A stretch of DNA of 64,000 nt from Brevibacillus panacihumi W25 (GCF_000503775.1 NZ_KI629786.1:257501-321500); one strand, 5' to 3'. Shown: positions 1 through 7,550, counted from the first letter of the stretch. A program made the numbers and translations. Notes: generated by a model from the letters alone, not told the origin.

Positions 1-23
1 CAAAGCAGTACAAGTGAAAAATT

Positions 24-100
<77 letters not shown>

Positions 101-147
101 ACGACTAGGACATTGTCCTGATAAAAGTTGCTATCCATTTTTTAAAA

Positions 148-223
148 TGGTGGAGGCTGACGGGATCGAACCGCCGACCCTCTGCTTGTAAGGCAGATGC
201 TCTCCCAGCTGAGCTAAGCCTCC
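148..223 (-). tRNA. tRNA-Val (TAC)
   Basis: A 76-nt cloverleaf on the minus strand. The acceptor stem GGAGGCT pairs with AGCCTCC, the anticodon is TAC, the T-loop GGTTCGATCC is normal and CCA is encoded. It lies between tRNA-fMet and tRNA-Glu in the same orientation. Confidence 0.96.
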
Positions 224-269
224 AGATACCCCAAAGCTTATTGGGGCCCCAACAACTAGTTGGGTAATA

Positions 270-346
270 TGGTGACCCGTAGGGGATTCGAACCCCTGTA
301 TGACAGCGTGAAAGGCTGCTGTGTTAAACCGCTTCACCAACGGGCC
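270..346 (-). tRNA. tRNA-Glu (TTC)
   Basis: A 77-nt cloverleaf on the minus strand with acceptor GGCCCGT paired to ACGGGTC through one wobble, anticodon TTC in loop CTTTCAC, and encoded CCA. It is part of the four-tRNA run. Confidence 0.95.
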
Positions 347-363
347 ATCTTATGTAAGGATAA

Positions 364-456
364 TGGCGGATGGAGTGGGATTTGAACCCACGAGACGAGT
401 TGACCCCGCCTACACGATTTCCAATCGTGCTCCTTCGGCCGCTCGGACATCCATCC
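364..456 (-). tRNA. tRNA-Ser (GGA)
   Basis: A 93-nt class II tRNA with a long variable arm on the minus strand. Anticodon GGA lies in a perfect CACGATT/AATCGTG stem-loop and CCA is encoded. It is the first tRNA of the operon, next to the two promoters upstream. Confidence 0.96.
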
Positions 457-505
457 ACATAACGGGGCAACAAAGTAAATTTCGTTTATCCCCTGCAGAA
501 TCAAA

Positions 506-534
506 ATTCTATCACATCGAAAGTCCAATTGCAA
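506..534 (-). promoter_or_regulatory. Proximal sigma-A promoter of the tRNA operon
   Basis: On the minus strand, -35 TTGCAA (529-534) is followed after exactly 17 bp by -10 TAGAAT (506-511). It lies about 50 bp before the 5' end of tRNA-Ser. Confidence 0.65.
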
Positions 535-600
535 CTACTTTTTTAATTTCGCTTAAAAAGTTCAGTCCAGAAAGACTTATGTGCAATTGACACAATAGCC

Positions 601-629
601 ATTGTAGCGCCTTGATTGATTGCTGTCAA
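601..629 (-). promoter_or_regulatory. Distal sigma-A promoter of the tRNA operon
   Basis: On the minus strand, a perfect -35 TTGACA (624-629), a 17-bp spacer and -10 TACAAT (601-606). Together with the downstream TTGCAA/TAGAAT pair it gives the tRNA operon two tandem promoters. No gene lies between them and tRNA-Ser. Confidence 0.7.
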
Positions 630-798
630 GTAAAAGAATTCAATTATCGGAGTAAAATCGACTACGGCATTAGCATAACCTCTAAGAAGGAATATAATCT
701 TGTTTCTATTTCCCACAAACCAGGCTCTAGATGAAAAAAGTTCAGCAATATTGAAAGAGTGGTGAGGAGAGAAAAAGCTACAGAGGCCTTCCTGAAAA

Positions 799-807
799 TG
801 GTATACT
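799..807 (+). promoter_or_regulatory. Possible extended -10 promoter for the small peptide gene
   Basis: TGG followed directly by TATACT (802-807) is a good extended -10 element on the plus strand. No convincing -35 lies upstream. It would place a start near 814, about 50 bp before the small reading frame at 864. Confidence 0.35.
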
Positions 808-863
808 TACCCTCAAGACAAGATAGGCGGTGGCGAACCTCGGCGTAGCTCCTGATAAAGGGG

Positions 864-1001
864 GTGACGCTGATCGACACGCTCGGCACGCTCTACTTCT
901 TCCTAAAGGTACTGGCAACCCTGCTCAGCCTCTGGTTTAGCAGCAGAAAACTGTACCGATGGTGGAAAAGGAAGCGTAACAAGCGAAAACCCACCGCCTA
1001 A
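864..1001 (+). CDS. Possible small hydrophobic/basic peptide (type I toxin-like)
   Basis: An unrecognised 45-codon reading frame in an otherwise gene-free 750-bp stretch. The product begins TLIDTLGTLYFFLK, continues with a hydrophobic segment of roughly 20 residues, and ends in a very basic tail (KLYRWWKRKRNKRK). That shape, one membrane helix plus a positive C-terminus, is typical of type I toxins and Hol-Tox-like peptides, but I see no family signature. A near-perfect ribosome-binding site, AAAGGGGGTGA, overlaps the GTG at 864, so the true start may be the CTG at 870 or a nearby non-ATG codon. A hairpin covers the stop codon (991-1021) and a terminator-like hairpin follows. It could also be a chance open frame. 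Confidence 0.35.
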   Translation: MTLIDTLGTLYFFLKVLATLLSLWFSSRKLYRWWKRKRNKRKPTA

Positions 1002-1021
1002 GGTTGACCGCCCGACGGTGG
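991..1021. other. Hairpin over the stop codon of the small peptide gene
   Basis: CCACCG (991-996) and CGGTGG (1016-1021) form a 6-bp stem enclosing the TAA at 999-1001. Such structures are common at the 3' ends of small toxin mRNAs. There is no T-run. Confidence 0.35.
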
Positions 1022-1078
1022 ATTCGCTGGTTTTGTAAACAAGCGCGCCGTGGGTGTTCCACAGCCTTCTTGTCCAGA

Positions 1079-1111
1079 GGAGCCTCCGCTGCAACGGCGG
1101 CTCCTTTATTT
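1079..1111 (+). terminator. Terminator-like hairpin after the small peptide gene
   Basis: GGAGCC (1079-1084) pairs with GGCTCC (1099-1104), with an inner CCG/CGG pairing, followed by a T-rich tract TTTATTT on the plus strand. It would end a short transcript from the promoter near 802. Confidence 0.5.
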
Positions 1112-1208
1112 GTATGTCTGAATCAGCAATTGTTATACACCCATCTTATCACGCTTGTGGACCTCAAACAAGAAATCAATCCCTACGAGAAGAAAGGATG
1201 CGATCCAT

Positions 1209-1652
1209 ATGCCTCAGGTTCGCCCCGCTACCCTTCAGGACTATGCCGCCATTTGTCGCATCGATGCCATGATTTTGGGTAACACCAGCCGCTCTCAGGA
1301 ATTGCATGATGCCATCTCTGCTGGACATGGCTATGTCGCTTCCCTCGACAATGATGTATCCGGCTTTGCCATCATGACACCGTCGTTTTACAATCAAGCC
1401 TTTGTCTCCCTGCTCGCTGTCCATCCACAGCACCAGCGCCAGGGAGTCGGCCAGGCACTCCTGCAGCATCTGGAAAAGAACTGTCCTACCGAAAAGCTGT
1501 TTACCTCCACCAACCTATCCAACAAGCGAATGATTCACCTCTGCCGCAAACTGAACTTTGTTGAAAGCGGTTCCATCGACAATCTGAACAACGACGGTGA
1601 TCCCGAACTCTTGTTCTGCAAGTACATCAAAAAGCCGCAGTTCTCCAAATAA
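1209..1652 (+). CDS. GNAT family N-acetyltransferase
   Basis: A 147-residue protein with the GNAT fold: an N-terminal beta strand (VRPATLQDYAAICRID), a central strand ending in LLAVHPQHQRQGVGQALL, which matches motif A (V-x-P-x-x-Q-x-x-G-x-G/A) that binds the acetyl-CoA pyrophosphate, and a C-terminal stretch CRKLNFVESG typical of the last GNAT strand. These enzymes move an acetyl group from acetyl-CoA to an amine; the substrate cannot be read from sequence. The ATG at 1209 is chosen because AGAAAGGA precedes it; an in-frame start at 1155 has none. It is alone on the plus strand and converges on coaX, whose terminator overlaps its 3' end. Confidence 0.88.
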   Translation: MPQVRPATLQDYAAICRIDAMILGNTSRSQELHDAISAGHGYVASLDNDVSGFAIMTPSFYNQAFVSLLAVHPQHQRQGVGQALLQHLEKNCPTEKLFTSTNLSNKRMIHLCRKLNFVESGSIDNLNNDGDPELLFCKYIKKPQFSK

Positions 1653-1670
1653 GCAAAGAAAGCTGCGGCT
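1629..1670 (-). terminator. Terminator of the nadC-coaX unit
   Basis: On the minus strand an 8-bp perfect stem AGCCGCAG/CTGCGGCT (1663-1670 with 1633-1640) is followed by five T. It lies just past the coaX stop and inside the 3' end of the convergent GNAT gene. Confidence 0.8.
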
Positions 1671-1676
1671 GATCCT

Positions 1677-2444
1677 CTAACCAAGATTACGCTCGTAAAT
1701 AAAGCGAAGCCCTTTCAGGGTCAGGTTGGGGTCCACAATATGGATGCAATCCGTCTCATCGGCAATCAACGAAGCGAATCCTCCTGTCGCCACTACCTTT
1801 GGCTCAGACCCATTTTCGGCCATCATCCGGCGGACAATCCCCTCGACCTGGCCCACAAATCCATAAAAAATCCCCGACTGCATCGCCGCAATCGTATTTC
1901 GGCCGACGACTTGGGACGGCTTGGACATCCCAAAACGCGGCAGCTTGGAGGCGCGGCTCACCATCGCTTCGGTAGATGTACGGATTCCAGGAGCAATAGC
2001 TCCACCCCAATACTGACCTTTCTCATCTACATAGCAATACGTCGTAGCTGTTCCGAAATCGACGATGATCAGAGGCGCGCCATAATGGTGGATCGCAGCT
2101 ACCGCATTCGCGATTCGGTCCGAGCCGACTTCGCGCGGATACTCGTATTTGATGTTCAAGCCTGTCTTGACTCCCGGTCCGACGACGAGTGCTTTGCGTT
2201 GCAGATACTTTTCACACATGCGTTCAATGGTAAAGTTCAGTTGTGGCACTACCGAAGAGAAAATCACCCCGCGCACCTGATCCAGCGCGAGTCCGGCACT
2301 GTCAAACAAACTTTTGACCAGCATTCCGTACTCGTCTTCTGTCTTTTCCCGATCCGTGGAAATACGCCAATGGCAGCGCAATTCCTCTCCTTCGTACACA
2401 CCTATGACAATAGTGGAATTCCCGACGTCCATGACCACGATCAT
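1677..2444 (-). CDS. coaX: Type III pantothenate kinase
   Basis: This cytoplasmic enzyme phosphorylates pantothenate with ATP, the first step of coenzyme A synthesis. The 255-residue protein has the ASKHA-type features of CoaX: DVGNS at residues 6-10 (phosphate binding), GSDR at 107-110 with the catalytic Asp109, and DFGTATT at 129-135. Length matches the B. subtilis enzyme. The ATG at 2444 has AAGGAG eight bases upstream. It follows nadC by 12 bp, so the two form a cofactor (CoA/NAD) pair. In B. subtilis coaX lies directly after ftsH; here about 7.7 kb separates them. Confidence 0.96.
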   Translation of the reverse strand: MIVVMDVGNSTIVIGVYEGEELRCHWRISTDREKTEDEYGMLVKSLFDSAGLALDQVRGVIFSSVVPQLNFTIERMCEKYLQRKALVVGPGVKTGLNIKYEYPREVGSDRIANAVAAIHHYGAPLIIVDFGTATTYCYVDEKGQYWGGAIAPGIRTSTEAMVSRASKLPRFGMSKPSQVVGRNTIAAMQSGIFYGFVGQVEGIVRRMMAENGSEPKVVATGGFASLIADETDCIHIVDPNLTLKGLRFIYERNLG

Positions 2445-2456
2445 ACAAGCCGCTCC

Positions 2457-3302
2457 TTATCGTTTCCGTGTGTTCAAATCAAGACTGATATCAAAAGCAT
2501 TAATGGAATGGGTCAACGCACCGACAGAAATAATATCGACTCCCGTTTCAGCGATTGAACGAATCGTCTCCAGGTTGACGCCGCCTGATGCCTCGACAAC
2601 TGCTTTTCCGCCGATCAGTTGGACCGCTTCCCTCATCTGCTCGTTCGACATATTATCCAGCATGATTGTATCTGCTCCGGCAGCCAAGGCCTCCTGCACC
2701 TGCTCAAGCGTCTCTGCTTCCACCTCAACAGTCATCGTATGGGGAATCGCCGCTCTCGCCGCCGCGACCGCCTGCGCGATCCCGCCCGAGCCTTTGATGT
2801 GATTGTCCTTGATCATGACCGCATCATACAGGGCAAAACGGTGGTTATGTCCTCCCCCTACGCGTACCGCGTACTTTTCCAAAAAACGCAACCCTGGCGT
2901 CGTCTTGCGGGTATCTACGACACGCGCCTTTGTGCCGGCTACGGCTTGGACATACTCGTTGGTTTTGGTAGCGATGCCGGAGAGACGCTGCAGCAAATTG
3001 AGCGCCAGCCGTTCACCGATCAAGATCGGGCGTACGGAACCGCTCACTTCCGCTATTTGATCGCCGACCTCCACCCGGGCGCCATCCTCTACGCCGGCGC
3101 TGAAAATCAGACTGGGATCGACCGTCGCGAACACCTGCTGAGCGATCGGCAGACCCGCGATGACTCCCGCTTCCTTGGCGTACAGAATGCCTACTCCTTG
3201 CTCGTCCGCAGGGATCGTGCTCATCGTGGTCACGTCACCGACTCCTACATCTTCTTGCAGCCACTCTTCTATTTTTCGTTGAAGTTCACGTGTATTCCAC
3301 AT
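2457..3302 (-). CDS. nadC: Nicotinate-nucleotide pyrophosphorylase (carboxylating)
   Basis: NadC converts quinolinate and PRPP to nicotinate mononucleotide, CO2 and PPi in de novo NAD synthesis. The 281-residue protein carries the family motifs GERLALNLLQRLSGIAT (97-113), DTRKTTPGLR (130-139), GGGHNHR (149-155) and KDNH (165-168), which supply the Arg, Lys and His residues that bind quinolinate and PRPP. The start is set at the ATG at 3302, since an upstream GTG at 3314 lies inside the ribosome-binding site AAGGAGTG. It is transcribed with coaX. nadA and nadB are not in this window. Confidence 0.96.
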   Translation of the reverse strand: MWNTRELQRKIEEWLQEDVGVGDVTTMSTIPADEQGVGILYAKEAGVIAGLPIAQQVFATVDPSLIFSAGVEDGARVEVGDQIAEVSGSVRPILIGERLALNLLQRLSGIATKTNEYVQAVAGTKARVVDTRKTTPGLRFLEKYAVRVGGGHNHRFALYDAVMIKDNHIKGSGGIAQAVAAARAAIPHTMTVEVEAETLEQVQEALAAGADTIMLDNMSNEQMREAVQLIGGKAVVEASGGVNLETIRSIAETGVDIISVGALTHSINAFDISLDLNTRKR

Positions 3303-3359
3303 CGTACGAATCACTCCTTGCCGGGAAAATTGCGGTTGCCTTCCCTGGCTTTGCCACCT

Positions 3360-3368
3360 ATTATAGCA
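3360..3368 (-). promoter_or_regulatory. Extended -10 promoter before nadC
   Basis: On the minus strand TGC is followed directly by a perfect TATAAT (3360-3365), about 60 bp before the nadC start and just past the zur terminator. No strong -35 is seen. Confidence 0.5.
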
Positions 3369-3412
3369 AATTTTTTCTTGGATCTACGCTGTTTTGCCAT
3401 GCCAGCCAAAAG

Positions 3413-3452
3413 CAAAAAAAAGAAGCATTCGCCAGTAAAACCGGGATGCTTC
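3413..3452 (-). terminator. Terminator of the znuC-znuB-zur operon
   Basis: On the minus strand GAAGCAT (3446-3452) pairs with ATGCTTC (3422-3428), followed by a run of at least seven T. It lies just downstream of zur and isolates the zinc operon from nadC. Confidence 0.85.
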
Positions 3453-3467
3453 CTTTTGGTAGTAAAT

Positions 3468-3893
3468 TCAATTCGCATGGGCAACGCATTCTTTGCACAT
3501 GCCATATACCTCAAATTTATGCCCCGTTACCTGAAAATCATCCGGAACCGACGACATGACATTCATCGGACAGCCCGGCAACGAAGATGTTTTGCCGCAC
3601 TCGGTACAGATGACATGATGGTGGTGGTGGCCGTCAGCCGAGCAGGCCAAGCGGAATCTGCCTTCGCCTTCCAGCTCCGTCTCCTCCAAGATGCCCAGTC
3701 GAACAAAAGTGGAGATGTTGCGATAAACCGTATCAAAGCTGAGCGTAGGGTACAGCTCCCTGATTCGTTCCATGATATCCTTCGCCGAGAGGTAGCGCTT
3801 TTCTTCCGCGCAGATGCGGATCATCTCCTCCCGTTTGCCCGTGTACTTGTATCCATGTTCCTTCAGGATTTGCAGCGCTTCTTCTACTTTCAT
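3468..3893 (-). CDS. zur: Fur-family zinc uptake regulator
   Basis: A 141-residue Fur-family repressor. The N-terminal winged helix covers roughly residues 1-80, including the recognition region LSFDTVYRNISTFVRLGILE. The C-terminal half has the metal-binding HHHHH cluster (89-93) and two CxxC pairs, C96/C99 and C133/C136, that form the structural zinc site. Its place directly after znuC and znuB on the same strand makes Zur the best subtype; this is context, as Fur and PerR share the fold. The ATG at 3893 has AAGGAGTG seven bases upstream. It probably represses its own operon through the Zur box before znuC. Confidence 0.9.
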   Translation of the reverse strand: MKVEEALQILKEHGYKYTGKREEMIRICAEEKRYLSAKDIMERIRELYPTLSFDTVYRNISTFVRLGILEETELEGEGRFRLACSADGHHHHHVICTECGKTSSLPGCPMNVMSSVPDDFQVTGHKFEVYGMCKECVAHAN

Positions 3894-3917
3894 CGTCAAA
3901 CACTCCTTCCCTTTGTT

Positions 3918-4766
3918 CTACAATCCTGTAAGCAAGAGGGCTTTTGCTTTTTTCACGCCCAAAACCGTCAACAAAATGAGAACGGCCATCAAGACAATTG
4001 TACCACCAGATGCCCAATCAAGCATGTAGGCAAAATACAAGCCCCCCAGCACAGAGATTTCCGCAAACAAAATTGCGAAAAAGATCGTCTGGCGAAAACT
4101 GCCTGAGATCTGCAAACTGGCTGCCACCGGCAAGGTAATCAGGGCGGAAATCAAAAGTACCCCTACTATGCGCATGGAAGCGGCAATCGTCAAGGCAACC
4201 AGCACCATGAACCACAAATTGATTGCCCTGCGGGAGACGCCGGACACGCGTGCGAATTCCTCATCGAACGAGACAGCAAACAACTCCTTGTAGATCAGGA
4301 ACACCGTCCCCAGCACGACTGCAGCAACCCCCAACAGCGCGTACAAATCCTCAATCGTGACGGTCACAATTTTTCCGAACAGATAGGAATACAAATCCGC
4401 ATTAAATCCGTCCGCGACACTGATCAGCACCGTGAACAATCCCAGACCGCTCGATAAAATAATCGGAATCGCCAGGTCCTGCTGCGCTTTGAATACCTTT
4501 CGCAACCGCTCGATAAACAGGGAGCCGATCACAGAGAACAGCATTCCGAAAAACAGCGGATTTACTGCGTTCAAAAAAGCTACCTTTTTCGAGAGCAGCA
4601 TCCCCGCCGCCACACCGGACAAGGTCACATGCGACAAGCCGTCTGCCATCATCGACAGCTTACGGACGATCAAAAACGTCCCGAGGATGGGACAAATCAA
4701 ACCTATTAAAATACCGGAAAACAAGGTATATCGCAAAAAATCATACTGCCACCAATCAGCAAGCAT
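3918..4766 (-). CDS. znuB: Zinc ABC transporter, membrane permease
   Basis: An ABC-3 family permease of 282 residues with about eight hydrophobic segments, including LFSGILIGLICPILGTFLIV near the N-terminus. It forms the membrane channel that moves zinc handed over by ZnuA, powered by ZnuC. Two ATGs are possible, 4772 and 4766; the second sits a better seven bases from AAAGGGAG. It lies 29 bp after znuC and 24 bp before zur. Family members also carry manganese; the zinc call rests on the neighbouring Zur and the His-rich ZnuA. Confidence 0.93.
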   Translation of the reverse strand: MLADWWQYDFLRYTLFSGILIGLICPILGTFLIVRKLSMMADGLSHVTLSGVAAGMLLSKKVAFLNAVNPLFFGMLFSVIGSLFIERLRKVFKAQQDLAIPIILSSGLGLFTVLISVADGFNADLYSYLFGKIVTVTIEDLYALLGVAAVVLGTVFLIYKELFAVSFDEEFARVSGVSRRAINLWFMVLVALTIAASMRIVGVLLISALITLPVAASLQISGSFRQTIFFAILFAEISVLGGLYFAYMLDWASGGTIVLMAVLILLTVLGVKKAKALLLTGL

Positions 4767-4795
4767 GGTCATACTCCCTTTTATCGTTTGCAGCC

Positions 4796-5566
4796 TTAGT
4801 GATGATGGGACAACACCTTCATGGAGCCGCCGTACATCTGCTGCAGGATTTGTTCTTGGTTATGCTCAAAATCATGGGCGGTTCCGTGGAAGTGGATTTT
4901 TTGCTGCACACATGCCACCTTGTTCACCCATTGCGTCATCACGCCTACATCGTGGCTGACGATCATCATCGTAAGACTGTTCTCTTCTTTCAGAGATCGC
5001 AACAGCCCGTAAAATTGTTCGATTGACTCCTGATCGACACCGACGGTCGGTTCATCCAGAATCAAAAGCTCCGGCTCCGCCACGAGGGCGCGAGCGATAA
5101 ATACCCGTTGCAACTGCCCTCCCGAAAGGCTGCCAATCCGCTGATCCAGCTTGGCTGTCAGGCCGACTCGCTCGACGACCTCTTCTACACTCTTATGGTG
5201 ATGGGCTTGCAGCCTCCGGAACAGCCCGATCTTGCCGACCAGCCCCGATGCCACCACTTCGCGTACAGTTGCGGGAAAACCGCCGGCGCCATGAGCGACC
5301 TGCTGCGCTACATACCCGATCCTGCTCCACTCGCGAAATTTGGACAGTGGCTGCCCAAATAGATGAACACTGCCTTTGGTTGGGCTCAGCAGTCCCAGGA
5401 TCAGCTTCATCAGCGTCGATTTGCCTGACCCATTCGGTCCTACGATGCCGACAAAATCACCTTTCATCAGTGAAAATTGAACATCGTCGAGAACCACTTT
5501 GTCCTCATATTGAAAGGAGACAGAGCTCAGCTCCACTACAGCATCCTGTTTACCCTGTTGGTCCAT
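4796..5566 (-). CDS. znuC: Zinc ABC transporter, ATPase
   Basis: A 256-residue ABC ATPase. Walker A is GPNGSGKST (43-51), the signature LSGGQ (147-151), and Walker B LLILDEP (167-173), followed by the switch His in IVSHD. It hydrolyses ATP to drive the ZnuB permease. It is the first gene of znuC-znuB-zur, with a Zur-box candidate just upstream of its start. The binding-protein gene znuA is a separate unit with its own terminator. Confidence 0.94.
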   Translation of the reverse strand: MDQQGKQDAVVELSSVSFQYEDKVVLDDVQFSLMKGDFVGIVGPNGSGKSTLMKLILGLLSPTKGSVHLFGQPLSKFREWSRIGYVAQQVAHGAGGFPATVREVVASGLVGKIGLFRRLQAHHHKSVEEVVERVGLTAKLDQRIGSLSGGQLQRVFIARALVAEPELLILDEPTVGVDQESIEQFYGLLRSLKEENSLTMMIVSHDVGVMTQWVNKVACVQQKIHFHGTAHDFEHNQEQILQQMYGGSMKVLSHHH

Positions 5567-5580
5567 TTCCTATCATCCTT

Positions 5581-5603
5581 TAAATCGGATTTGTTCTGAT
5601 TTA
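5581..5603 (-). promoter_or_regulatory. Zur box upstream of znuC
   Basis: A 23-bp imperfect palindrome in 11-1-11 form. The left half TAAATCGGATT and the right half (reverse complement TAAATCAGAAC) agree at 8 of 11 positions and resemble the B. subtilis Zur half-site TAAATCGTAAT. It ends 14 bp before the znuC start. Confidence 0.65.
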
Positions 5604-5668
5604 CTATCCTTCATCCTACTACGAATTTCCTGCGATCACAAGAGCATAAGGGGCAAAGGTGTACTTTT

Positions 5669-5704
5669 AAAAAAAGATGCCGCTCTACATCCGCGACATC
5701 TTTC
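5669..5704 (-). terminator. Terminator of znuA
   Basis: On the minus strand AAAGATGTCGC pairs imperfectly with GCGGCATCTTT around a nine-base loop, followed by seven T. It lies 10 bp past the znuA stop and upstream of the znuC operator, so znuA is a separate transcript. Confidence 0.8.
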
Positions 5705-5713
5705 GGGCTATTT

Positions 5714-6715
5714 TTATTTCAATGCTTCACGCAAGGTTTCCAGATTCTCGCGCATGATCGACAGATAATCCTTGCCGGCATCCACATCTGCTTGAGTCAG
5801 GCCTTCCAGCGGGTTCAAGGTTGCTGTCTTCACTCCCGCCTCTTTCGCGATGACTTCCGCTACTTTCGGAGAAACCAGTGTCTCAAACAGAACGTAGGAC
5901 ATCTGATGTTCCTTCACATGCTCCACCAGCTCCTTCATCTTGGCGGGAGAAGGTTCATCAGCCGGATTTACGCCGGAAATCGCTACTTGCTTCAGACCAT
6001 ATTGTTCGGCCAGGTAGTGGAAGGCGCTATGAGAGACCATGAACTGCTTTTTCGGAGCCTGGGCGACCATTTCCTTGAACTCTTTATCGAGTTGATCCAG
6101 ATCGCTTGCCAGCTCGGTGAAGTTCTTTTCATAGTCTGCAGCATGGGCCTGATCTTTAGACACGAGTGCTTGCTTCACTTTTTCCGCCTGTGCTTTCAAC
6201 AGGTTCGGATTGAGCCAAACGTGCGGATCATACTCTCCGTGGTCATGCTCATGGGCGTGTTCATCTGCGTGCTCGCCTTCATGCTCATGGGCGTGTTCGT
6301 CCTCATGTTCCGCCGCTTTCAGCAATTCCAGCCCTTCTGTTGTGTTGATGACTTGCGTATGATTTTTATCAAGGTTCTCTACTGCTTTTTCGACCCAAAG
6401 CTCCAAACCGCTTCCGTTGAATATAAAGAGATCGGCAGACGTCAAAGCAACCATATTTTTCGCAGTAGGTTCAAAATCATGCGGCTCTACTCCTGGCGGA
6501 ACAATGTTTACCACGTCGACATGATCGCCGCCAATCCGCTTGGTAACATACTCCAGCGGATATATCGTTGTGAATACTTGTGGTTTCTCACTTGCCACTT
6601 GAGCAGCTTGCGACTGCGGTGCAGCCGGAGTGCCCGTAGTCGCTGTATTTGCGCCACAACCTGCCAAACCAACTGCCGTTGCAACACCGATCATAGCCAA
6701 AAGGCTTTTTCTCAT
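5714..6715 (-). CDS. znuA: Zinc-binding lipoprotein of the Znu transporter
   Basis: This substrate-binding protein captures zinc outside the membrane and passes it to ZnuBC. The 333-residue protein has a lipoprotein signal peptide ending in lipobox LAGC (Cys20), the ZinT/ZnuA cluster-9 fold, and a His/Asp/Glu-rich loop at roughly residues 136-165 with repeated HEHE and HADEHAHEH units that is typical of zinc rather than manganese binders. The expected metal ligands are present in GVEPHDFEP, PHVWLNP and MVSHSAFHY. Two Zur boxes and a clean promoter lie between it and the divergent PCYCGC lipoprotein gene. Confidence 0.95.
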   Translation of the reverse strand: MRKSLLAMIGVATAVGLAGCGANTATTGTPAAPQSQAAQVASEKPQVFTTIYPLEYVTKRIGGDHVDVVNIVPPGVEPHDFEPTAKNMVALTSADLFIFNGSGLELWVEKAVENLDKNHTQVINTTEGLELLKAAEHEDEHAHEHEGEHADEHAHEHDHGEYDPHVWLNPNLLKAQAEKVKQALVSKDQAHAADYEKNFTELASDLDQLDKEFKEMVAQAPKKQFMVSHSAFHYLAEQYGLKQVAISGVNPADEPSPAKMKELVEHVKEHQMSYVLFETLVSPKVAEVIAKEAGVKTATLNPLEGLTQADVDAGKDYLSIMRENLETLREALK

Positions 6716-6731
6716 CTCTCATCTCTCCCCA

Positions 6732-6754
6732 CTAATCAAAATCATTCCGATTTA
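6732..6754. promoter_or_regulatory. Zur box downstream of the znuA promoter
   Basis: A 23-bp 11-1-11 palindrome: left half CTAATCAAAAT, right half (reverse complement) TAAATCGGAAT, matching at 8 of 11 positions and close to the Zur consensus TAAATCGTAAT. It lies between the znuA -10 and start codon. Confidence 0.6.
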
Positions 6755-6767
6755 CTCCACGTGATTC

Positions 6768-6796
6768 ATTATAAGGATAACTGCCCAACTTGTAAA
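6768..6796 (-). promoter_or_regulatory. znuA promoter
   Basis: On the minus strand -35 TTTACA (6791-6796), 17-bp spacer, perfect -10 TATAAT (6768-6773). The -35 overlaps the edge of the second Zur box at 6793-6815, as expected for zinc repression. Confidence 0.75.
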
Positions 6797-6815
6797 TAGG
6801 ATTTATTACGATTTG
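6793..6815. promoter_or_regulatory. Zur box between znuA and the PCYCGC gene
   Basis: The best Zur-box match of the window: left half TAAATAGGATT and right half (reverse complement) CAAATCGTAAT around one central base. The right half matches the B. subtilis half-site TAAATCGTAAT at 10 of 11. It covers the znuA -35 and lies 79 bp before the divergent gene. Confidence 0.72.
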
Positions 6816-6893
6816 TAACAAAGATGTCCAGACCTCGCCTTTTTTCCCCTCTATTGACTGTGATACTATAAGCGAGAGGAGGTCTGTCCAAAG

Positions 6894-7406
6894 ATGAAAT
6901 TGAATCGAAAAATGTGGTTGCCGATCGCGCTTCTGACAGTCGCATTAGCGACCGGCTGCGGATCACAAGAAAACGCCAGTCCAGAAGTAGACGAACACGG
7001 ACACAGCCACACCCAACACGCAGCAAATGGCGATTTGCAGGAAACGACTGCTTCCGTCGACGTTTTGCCAAGCTTCCTGGATAACCAGGACCCGGTCATC
7101 ATCGCCTCTTACAAAGTTGCCGGCGCCAATCGTGAACTGCTCAAATCCATCCCTTGCTTCTGCGGTTGCGGAGAAAGTGCGGGACATGAGCACAACGGAA
7201 ACTGCTTCATCAAAGAAGAACTGGAGGACGGCTCCATCGTCTGGGATGATCATGGCACACGCTGCGGTGTCTGCATGGAAATTGCCGTAGTTTCCTCCAA
7301 GCTGAAAGAAGCTGGCAAATCAACACTGGAAATTCGCCAATACATCGATGAGGCCTACAAAGAAGGATACGGCAAGCCAACGCCTACACCGATGCCCTCC
7401 GCCTAA
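6894..7406 (+). CDS. PCYCGC-motif lipoprotein, probably metal linked
   Basis: A 170-residue exported lipoprotein: signal peptide with lipobox ATGC (Cys22), a short His-rich stretch (HGHSHTQH, 35-42), then the conserved core PCFCGCGESAGHEHNGNCF with C88, C90, C92 and C104, followed by C124 and C127 in TRCGVC. This is the PCYCGC family of Firmicutes, whose biochemical role is not established; the cysteine/histidine pattern suggests metal or redox chemistry. It is transcribed divergently from znuA, sharing the region with two Zur boxes, which points to a zinc connection (inference). The ATG follows AGGAGGT at a rather long 10-11 bases. Confidence 0.85.
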   Translation: MKLNRKMWLPIALLTVALATGCGSQENASPEVDEHGHSHTQHAANGDLQETTASVDVLPSFLDNQDPVIIASYKVAGANRELLKSIPCFCGCGESAGHEHNGNCFIKEELEDGSIVWDDHGTRCGVCMEIAVVSSKLKEAGKSTLEIRQYIDEAYKEGYGKPTPTPMPSA

Positions 7407-7434
7407 ATCCAGCCTATATCCATTCCCTTACAGT

Positions 7435-7462
7435 CTGGCATCTCCACTTGCCGGGCTTTTTT
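7435..7462 (+). terminator. Terminator of the PCYCGC lipoprotein gene
   Basis: CTGGCA (7435-7440) pairs with TGCCGG (7449-7454) with one G-T wobble, followed by GC and six T. It separates this gene from padR. Confidence 0.6.
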
Positions 7463-7474
7463 GCGTTTTTGTCC

Positions 7475-7517
7475 TTGCAAAAGAGGGAATCGCCCCTTAT
7501 GATTATACCTAGATATA
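7475..7517 (+). promoter_or_regulatory. Promoter and possible operator of the padR unit
   Basis: -35 TTGCAA (7475-7480), 17-bp spacer, -10 TATGAT (7498-7503). Immediately downstream is a small symmetric element, TATA-cctaga-TATA (7504-7517), placed where PadR proteins often bind to repress themselves. The operator role is inference. Confidence 0.55.
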
Positions 7518-7550
7518 CGATGCATCCACTATCAAGGCAAGGAGGCAGCC

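Noticed and set aside
2619-4106. A 495-codon open frame on the plus strand
   Set aside because: It runs antisense through nadC, zur and znuB, which have clear motifs; its own product has no recognisable pattern and no ribosome-binding site.
6220-6320. Short repeats in znuA as a DNA repeat element
   Set aside because: They encode the His/Glu/Asp-rich zinc loop and are in frame; they are not a separate repeat.
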